Positions 59,892 through 64,000 of a DNA stretch of 64,000 nt are shown piece by piece. Every line of letters starts with the position of its first letter. Position 1 is the first letter of the stretch. The notes beneath the pieces are model-generated. The model was not told the DNA's origin. It made no database searches and saw nothing but the letters and a program-made list of their open reading frames with translations. Made by a program: the position numbers and the translations under genes. The stretch comes from DAIMZI01 sp036734025 (lineage in GTDB: Bacteria; Pseudomonadota; Alphaproteobacteria; Rhizobiales; Rhodomicrobiaceae), in assembly GCA_036734025.1 (NCBI GenBank), contig DAIMZI010000011.1:1-64000 (forward strand). The letters run 5' to 3'.

Positions 59892-60881
59892 TCAGAGCAT
59901 TGCGGGATAAACGCGGTCCGGCGGCGCATGACCGTCCATGAAGGTCTTGATGTTGATGATGACCTTTTCGCCCATGTCGGCGCGTCCCTCGATGGTGGCC
60001 GATCCCATGTGCGGCAGCGCCACCACCCGGTTGCTGGCCAGCAGGCGCGGATTGATGGCCGGTTCGTGCTCGAACACATCGAGACCTGCGCCGGCAATCT
60101 CGCCTGCGTCGATCAGCCTCGCCAGCGCATTTTCGTCGATGACCTCGCCGCGTGCGGTATTGACGATATAGGCGTCGGGCCTGATCAGCTTCAGCCGGCG
60201 CGCCGAGAGCAGATGATAGGTCGCCGGCGTGTGCGGGCAGTTGACCGATATGATGTCCATATTGGCAAGCATCTGATCGAGGCTTTCCCAATAGGTCGCT
60301 TCGAGCTGTTCCTCGATTGCCTGGGGCACGGGGCGGCGATTGTGATAATGAATCGACAGGCCGAAAGCCTTGGCGCGTCTGGCGACCGCCTGGCCGATAC
60401 GGCCCATGCCGATGATCCCGAGCCGCTTTCCGTAAATGCGGTGGCCTAGCATCCATGTCGGCGACCAGCCGGACCATTCCGATGAATTCTTGAGAGTGGC
60501 CGCCCCTTCGAGCAGCCGCCGGGGCACCGCGAGGATCAGCGCCATGGTCATGTCGGCCGTATCTTCTGTCAGCACGCCGGGGGTGTTGGTGACGGTAATC
60601 CCACGATTGCGCGCGGTCTCGATGTCGATATTGTCAATGCCCGTGCCGAAATTCGAGACCAGCTTCAGGCGAGGACCGGCGCGGCTCAGGACCTCGCGGT
60701 CGATCCGGTCGGTTACCGTCGGCACCAGCACGTCGGCGCGCTCCACCGCTTCGATCAGTTCATGCTTGCTCAACGGCTGGTCATTGACATTGAGCCGTGT
60801 ATCGAAGAGTTCGCGCATGCGAACCTCCACGGCCTGGGGCAATTTGCGGGTGACGATCACAAGGGGTTTTGCGGTATTCAT
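59892..60881 (-). CDS. D-2-hydroxyacid dehydrogenase (glyoxylate reductase-like)
   Basis: The 329-residue NAD(P) enzyme starts at ATG 60881. It shows VSNFGTGIDNIDIETARNRG, the Rossmann motif GKRLGIIGMGRIGQAVARRA, the catalytic Arg in NTARGEVIDE, a Glu in LDVFEHEP and the His in LPHMGSAT. It fits the GyaR glyoxylate/hydroxypyruvate reductase group. Relatives include formate dehydrogenase and phosphoglycerate dehydrogenase. It could reduce excess glyoxylate to glycolate alongside the bhc cycle; that is inference. Confidence 0.88.
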   Translation of the reverse strand: MNTAKPLVIVTRKLPQAVEVRMRELFDTRLNVNDQPLSKHELIEAVERADVLVPTVTDRIDREVLSRAGPRLKLVSNFGTGIDNIDIETARNRGITVTNTPGVLTEDTADMTMALILAVPRRLLEGAATLKNSSEWSGWSPTWMLGHRIYGKRLGIIGMGRIGQAVARRAKAFGLSIHYHNRRPVPQAIEEQLEATYWESLDQMLANMDIISVNCPHTPATYHLLSARRLKLIRPDAYIVNTARGEVIDENALARLIDAGEIAGAGLDVFEHEPAINPRLLASNRVVALPHMGSATIEGRADMGEKVIINIKTFMDGHAPPDRVYPAML

Positions 60882-61135
60882 GCGTTTCTCTCGGACTGCG
60901 GCGGTTCGCGCCACCGGTTCGTTGGCATGGGCCTTGCCAGCCTATCGCTTCTTCGACATGCGCACGAAACCCTGTTTAGCGCAAGATATCTGCGACGCAA
61001 ACCGCAAGGCGACACGCCGCATGCGGCACGTCAGACTGGTGTGGCTGCGGCTCTTGCTCTTGTCCGCACAGATGCCTATCACTATGCGCGGTCTGAACGT
61101 CATCAGCCCATGAATCGCGCGTGCCTGGAGATCGA

Positions 61136-61690
61136 ATGGCGAAACCTTGCAGAAGCCTTTTGCTGATCGCCGCGATGCTCGCTCTTGCATCGGCTTTTTT
61201 CGTGCCGGTCGCACCTCAGGCGCTGCTGGCGCAGGTTGAGCGCGAAAACGGGCCGAGCGGACTTCCGCTACCGCGCTTCGTCAGCCTGAAGTCGGATCGG
61301 GTGAACGTGCGCGGCGGACCCGGCTGGGACCACGAAATAGCCTGGGTGTTCCTGCGCATCGGACTGCCGGTTGAAATCATTGCCGAATATGGTAACTGGC
61401 GCCAGATACGCGACAGCGAGGGCGCGGTCGGCTGGGTCTATCGCACACTCCTGAGCGGCCGGCGGACCGCACTCGTTGCGCCGTGGATAAAGGGCGATGA
61501 GAGTCAGACATTCCCGCTTTATACCTCGGCGTCGGAGTTTTCCCGTCTCGTGGCCCGGCTTGGGCCTTCCGTGCTGCTGGATGTAAGCTCGTGCGATGGT
61601 CAGTGGTGCCGTGTTGCGACCGCCTCGCACAGAGGCTGGATCACGCAGGAGCGACTATGGGGAATTTATCCCAACGAGACTGTGAACTGA
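61136..61690 (+). CDS. Secreted SH3-domain protein
   Basis: The ATG at 61136 follows CTGGAG and gives 184 residues. A signal peptide (about 1-32) ends PQALLAQ. Two bacterial SH3 modules follow: VSLKSDRVNVRGGPGWDHEI to EGAVGWVYRTLLSG, then SRLVARLGPSVLLDVSSCDG to HRGWITQERLWGIYP. Proteins of this type act in the cell envelope, often binding peptidoglycan. It is convergent with irr. Confidence 0.88.
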   Translation: MAKPCRSLLLIAAMLALASAFFVPVAPQALLAQVERENGPSGLPLPRFVSLKSDRVNVRGGPGWDHEIAWVFLRIGLPVEIIAEYGNWRQIRDSEGAVGWVYRTLLSGRRTALVAPWIKGDESQTFPLYTSASEFSRLVARLGPSVLLDVSSCDGQWCRVATASHRGWITQERLWGIYPNETVN

Positions 61691-61697
61691 TTTCCGA

Positions 61698-61707
61698 GGG
61701 GGGGGGG
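61698..61707. repeat. Run of ten G
   Basis: Ten consecutive G bases lie 8 nt after the SH3 gene stop and before the palindromic GGCGCCCATGGCGCC. It is outside any gene. Long G runs are prone to slippage and to sequencing length error. Confidence 0.8.
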
Positions 61708-61740
61708 CGCCCATGGCGCCGGTATGACGCGACTTTCGTC

Positions 61741-62163
61741 TTATTCGTTGCTGTCATCCACAAGCCGGATCAGCACGTCAACCCGGGAGACCTTTTTTCC
61801 TTCGGGAATTTCGGGAAGTGGCCCGAACGGCATATCGACATCCACGTCGATCAGCTCGCCATTGCTTTCGATGAAGAAATGGCAGTGATCGGACGTATTG
61901 GTGTCGAAATACGTGCGTGCGCCCTCGATGGCAACTTCGCGCAGGAGACCGGCGGCCGTGAACTGATGCAGGGTGTTGTAGACAGTTGCCAGCGATACGC
62001 GCACGCCGGCATGTTCGGCTTCACCATGAAGGATTTCCGCCGTGACGTGGCGATCGCCACATCCGAACAGCAACTCGCCCAGCGCGAGGCGCTGACGGGT
62101 CGGCCGCAGGCCCACTTTTTCGAGCCGTTCGGAAATTGCGATGTCACTCGTGCCCTTGTGCAT
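61741..62163 (-). CDS. irr: Iron response regulator Irr (Fur superfamily)
   Basis: The ATG at 62163 gives 140 residues. The DNA-binding domain has LRPTRQRLALGELLFGCGDR and HVTAEILHGEAEHAG, then VSLATVYNTLHQFTAAGL. The heme/metal region has DTNTSDHCHFFIES. Irr represses heme synthesis and activates iron uptake in rhizobia and relatives, and is degraded or inactivated on heme binding. Divergence from fabA is a Hyphomicrobiales gene-order marker. Confidence 0.94.
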   Translation of the reverse strand: MHKGTSDIAISERLEKVGLRPTRQRLALGELLFGCGDRHVTAEILHGEAEHAGVRVSLATVYNTLHQFTAAGLLREVAIEGARTYFDTNTSDHCHFFIESNGELIDVDVDMPFGPLPEIPEGKKVSRVDVLIRLVDDSNE

Positions 62164-62402
62164 TCCGCCCCTGGATGCGATGTATGTTGCTAAAGATGAC
62201 GCGAGCGTCGACACCCACGAACCCTTGGTCTTAATATAGAGGCATTCGGCATCAGCCGCAAGAAAGCCGGCAAAGCCGTCTGGCATCGCGTCGGCGGGTT
62301 TTGCGTTGAGCGTCGATGTGCTAGGACATTTGCGGCCATATGGCCGGCGCGAACCCATAAGCGAGACGACGATTGTTTGAAGATCAAAAACAGCAAAATA
62401 AT

Positions 62403-62924
62403 GTGACGGAACGCCAGTCGGAATACGGATATGAGGAGTTGCTTGCGTGCGGACGCGGCGAGTTATTCGGTCCGGGCAACCCGCAGCTCCCATTACCACC
62501 AATGTTGATGTTCGACCGCATTACACGGATTTCAAGTGAGGGCGGCGAGCATGGCAAGGGCGAAATTGTCGCGGAACTGGACATCACTCCCGACCTCTGG
62601 TTCTTCGATTGCCACTTCAAGGGTGATCCGGTGATGCCTGGCTGTCTCGGGCTCGATGCCATGTGGCAGCTGCTTGGCTTCTTCCTCGGCTGGATCGGCG
62701 GTACGGGGCGCGGTCGCGCGCTGAGCGTGGGCGAGGTGAAATTCTCCGGCATGGTCGTGCCATCCATTCAGAAAGTGCAATATGTGATCAATCTCAAGCG
62801 ACTGATGATGCGCAAGCTGACGCTGGGGATCGCCGATGGTGTTCTCAAAGCGGATGGCGCTACGATCTACATCGCCAAGGATTTGCGTGTCGGGCTGTTT
62901 GCGCCTGAAGCGAATGCGGTCTGA
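62403..62924 (+). CDS. fabA: 3-Hydroxydecanoyl-ACP dehydratase/isomerase FabA
   Basis: FabA dehydrates beta-hydroxydecanoyl-ACP and isomerises it to the cis-3 form, starting unsaturated fatty acid synthesis. A GTG start at 62403 is chosen: it gives 173 residues, the family length, and aligns with the usual YEELLACGRGELFGPGN N-terminus. The hot-dog active site has FFDCHFKGDPVMPGCLGLD with the catalytic His and Asp. It is followed by fabB. The weak start codon may limit expression. Confidence 0.94.
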   Translation: MTERQSEYGYEELLACGRGELFGPGNPQLPLPPMLMFDRITRISSEGGEHGKGEIVAELDITPDLWFFDCHFKGDPVMPGCLGLDAMWQLLGFFLGWIGGTGRGRALSVGEVKFSGMVVPSIQKVQYVINLKRLMMRKLTLGIADGVLKADGATIYIAKDLRVGLFAPEANAV

Positions 62925-63073
62925 GGGCGGTCGCGGGAAGGGCATGCCCGCGGTTTGGTTTCGGCGCGCGGTGCCCCCGCTGATTGAACTGGCGTCAGTC
63001 CGGCGAACTTAGCCCGGGCCGCGCAGATCGGGAAATCTGCAGAAAATAAGGCAGAGAAAAGGTCGCAAGAGAA

Positions 63074-64000
63074 ATGAGACGTGTTGTGGTTACGGGCATG
63101 GGTATCGTGTCTTCGATCGGCAACAATACCGAACAGGTGCTCAGCGCGTTGCGCGAGGGCCGCTCGGGCATCGTGCGCGCCGACAAATATGCCGAACTGG
63201 GGTTTCGCTCCCATGTCCACGGCGCTCCCTCGCTTGACTGGGAAGAAGCGCTCGACCGCAAGACCCGCCGGTTCATGGGCGCGGGCTCGGCCTGGAATTA
63301 CATCGCCATGCAGCAGGCCATCACTGACGCCGGGCTGGAACCTGAAGAGATTTCCAACGAGCGCACCGGTCTGGTCATGGGCTCTGGCGGGCCGTCGACA
63401 GTGGCCATTGTTCGCTCGGCCGACGTGACGCGCGAAAAGGGGCCGAAAAAGGTCGGGCCGTTCGAAGTTCCAAAGGCCATGTCGAGCACAAGTTCGGCCA
63501 CGCTCGCCACGCCTTTTCAGATACGCGGCGTCAATTATTCCATCTCCTCGGCCTGCTCGACCTCGGCGCACTGCATCGGCAATGCTGCTGAAATGATCCA
63601 GTGGGGCAAGCAGGACGTCATGTTCGCGGGCGGCAGCGAAGAGCTGGACTGGACGCTCACGGTGCTGTTCGACGCGATGAACGCTCTGTCCTCGAAGTTC
63701 AACGATACGCCTGCGACGGCAAGTCGCGCCTATGACGCCAATCGCGACGGGTTCGTCATTGCCGGTGGCGCAGGCGTTCTGGTGCTTGAAGAGCTGGAGC
63801 GCGCCCGCGCCCGCGGCGCCAGGATCTATGGCGAGCTGGTGGGCTATGCCGCCAATTCCGACGGGTTCGACATGGTGCAGCCTTCAGGCGAGGGCGCGGT
63901 GAGGTGCATGCGTCTCGCCATGAAGGGGCTCAATGAGCCTGTCGACTACATCAACCCGCATGCCACATCGACGCCGATCGGCGATATCCGCGAGCTGGAA
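63074..64000 (+). CDS. fabB: Beta-ketoacyl-ACP synthase I FabB, cut at the right edge
   Basis: The frame from ATG 63074 runs off the window after 309 codons, about three quarters of FabB. It begins MRRVVVTGMGIVSSIGNN. The nucleophile Cys161 is in SSACSTSAHC and His296 in NPHATSTPIGD. The second catalytic His region lies outside the window. FabB elongates the unsaturated intermediate made by FabA. Gene order irr/fabA-fabB is conserved in Hyphomicrobiales; fabI would be expected next. Confidence 0.95.
   Translation, partial: MRRVVVTGMGIVSSIGNNTEQVLSALREGRSGIVRADKYAELGFRSHVHGAPSLDWEEALDRKTRRFMGAGSAWNYIAMQQAITDAGLEPEEISNERTGLVMGSGGPSTVAIVRSADVTREKGPKKVGPFEVPKAMSSTSSATLATPFQIRGVNYSISSACSTSAHCIGNAAEMIQWGKQDVMFAGGSEELDWTLTVLFDAMNALSSKFNDTPATASRAYDANRDGFVIAGGAGVLVLEELERARARGARIYGELVGYAANSDGFDMVQPSGEGAVRCMRLAMKGLNEPVDYINPHATSTPIGDIRELE

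Noticed and set aside
62932..62952. Terminator between fabA and fabB
   Set aside because: A 6-bp stem (CGCGGG/CCCGCG) exists, but it is followed only by a mixed GT stretch, so it is too weak to call.

Overview
The window is GC-rich chromosomal DNA from an alphaproteobacterium, most likely a member of the Hyphomicrobiales (Rhizobiales). The evidence is the irr-fabA-fabB gene order, a CckA hybrid kinase and a CcrM-type methyltransferase with CtrA-like promoter motifs, the RegB/RegA redox pair, PhaR next to phaAB, a TIGR03808-like TAT protein, and three copies of an intergenic repeat of a kind common in that order. Most genes are intact housekeeping genes. A 10-base N gap at 58525-58534 shows that this is a scaffold.

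Layout. 1-724: the 3' end of a serine recombinase whose reading frame runs antisense through the 3' end of a tRNA-Ser(GCU) gene, so this is the edge of an integrated element. 945-4888: a CAP-domain lipoprotein and the polyhydroxybutyrate genes phaR / phaA-phaB. 5077-9282: an RND efflux pair. 9496-14933: a complete beta-hydroxyaspartate cycle cluster (bhcR divergent from bhcABCD), which converts glyoxylate plus glycine to oxaloacetate. The bhcR-bhcA gap carries a duplicated regulatory module. 15074-18306: methionine and adenine salvage (mtnP, apt, a zinc-ribbon DUF4145-like gene, mtnA). 18590-22413: a Sel1-type secreted protein, an orphan TAXI binding protein and zapE. 22472-25190: a TAT-exported repeat protein, a C15-like peptidase and meaB, coupled by 4-bp overlaps. 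25454-28976: two unknown membrane proteins and RegA/RegB.

29117-33625 is an unusual peptidoglycan-precursor cluster. A D-Ala-D-Ala ligase is divergent from three overlapping genes: a VanX-like dipeptidase, an alpha/beta hydrolase and a membrane-anchored MurF-like ligase. I consider this the best candidate for an undescribed system in the window. 33683-39633 is the classic obg-proB-proA-nadD-rsfS-rlmH block. 39724-42591: a tautomerase, CrtZ-like hydroxylase, an orphan nicotianamine-synthase-like protein and a FitAB toxin-antitoxin pair with its operator. 42630-45583: SRP RNA, dnaX, ybaB and recR. 45701-48476: a lipid A acyltransferase, an HpcH/HpaI lyase, HspQ and a DUF2237 protein. 48485-54577: a TPR-methyltransferase, leuD, a small HExxH protein coupled to a large MscS-type channel, and a FliO-like protein. 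54871-59722: cckA, lipB, tRNA-Leu(GAG) and ccrM. 59892-64000: a glyoxylate-reductase-like dehydrogenase, an SH3 protein, irr, fabA and the 5' three quarters of fabB.

Two themes recur. Glyoxylate metabolism appears in bhcABCD, in the malyl-CoA-lyase-like HpcH/HpaI protein and in the glyoxylate-reductase-like dehydrogenase. Cell-cycle control appears in cckA and ccrM, with a perfect CtrA box between the FliO-like gene and cckA and a near-consensus box upstream of ccrM.
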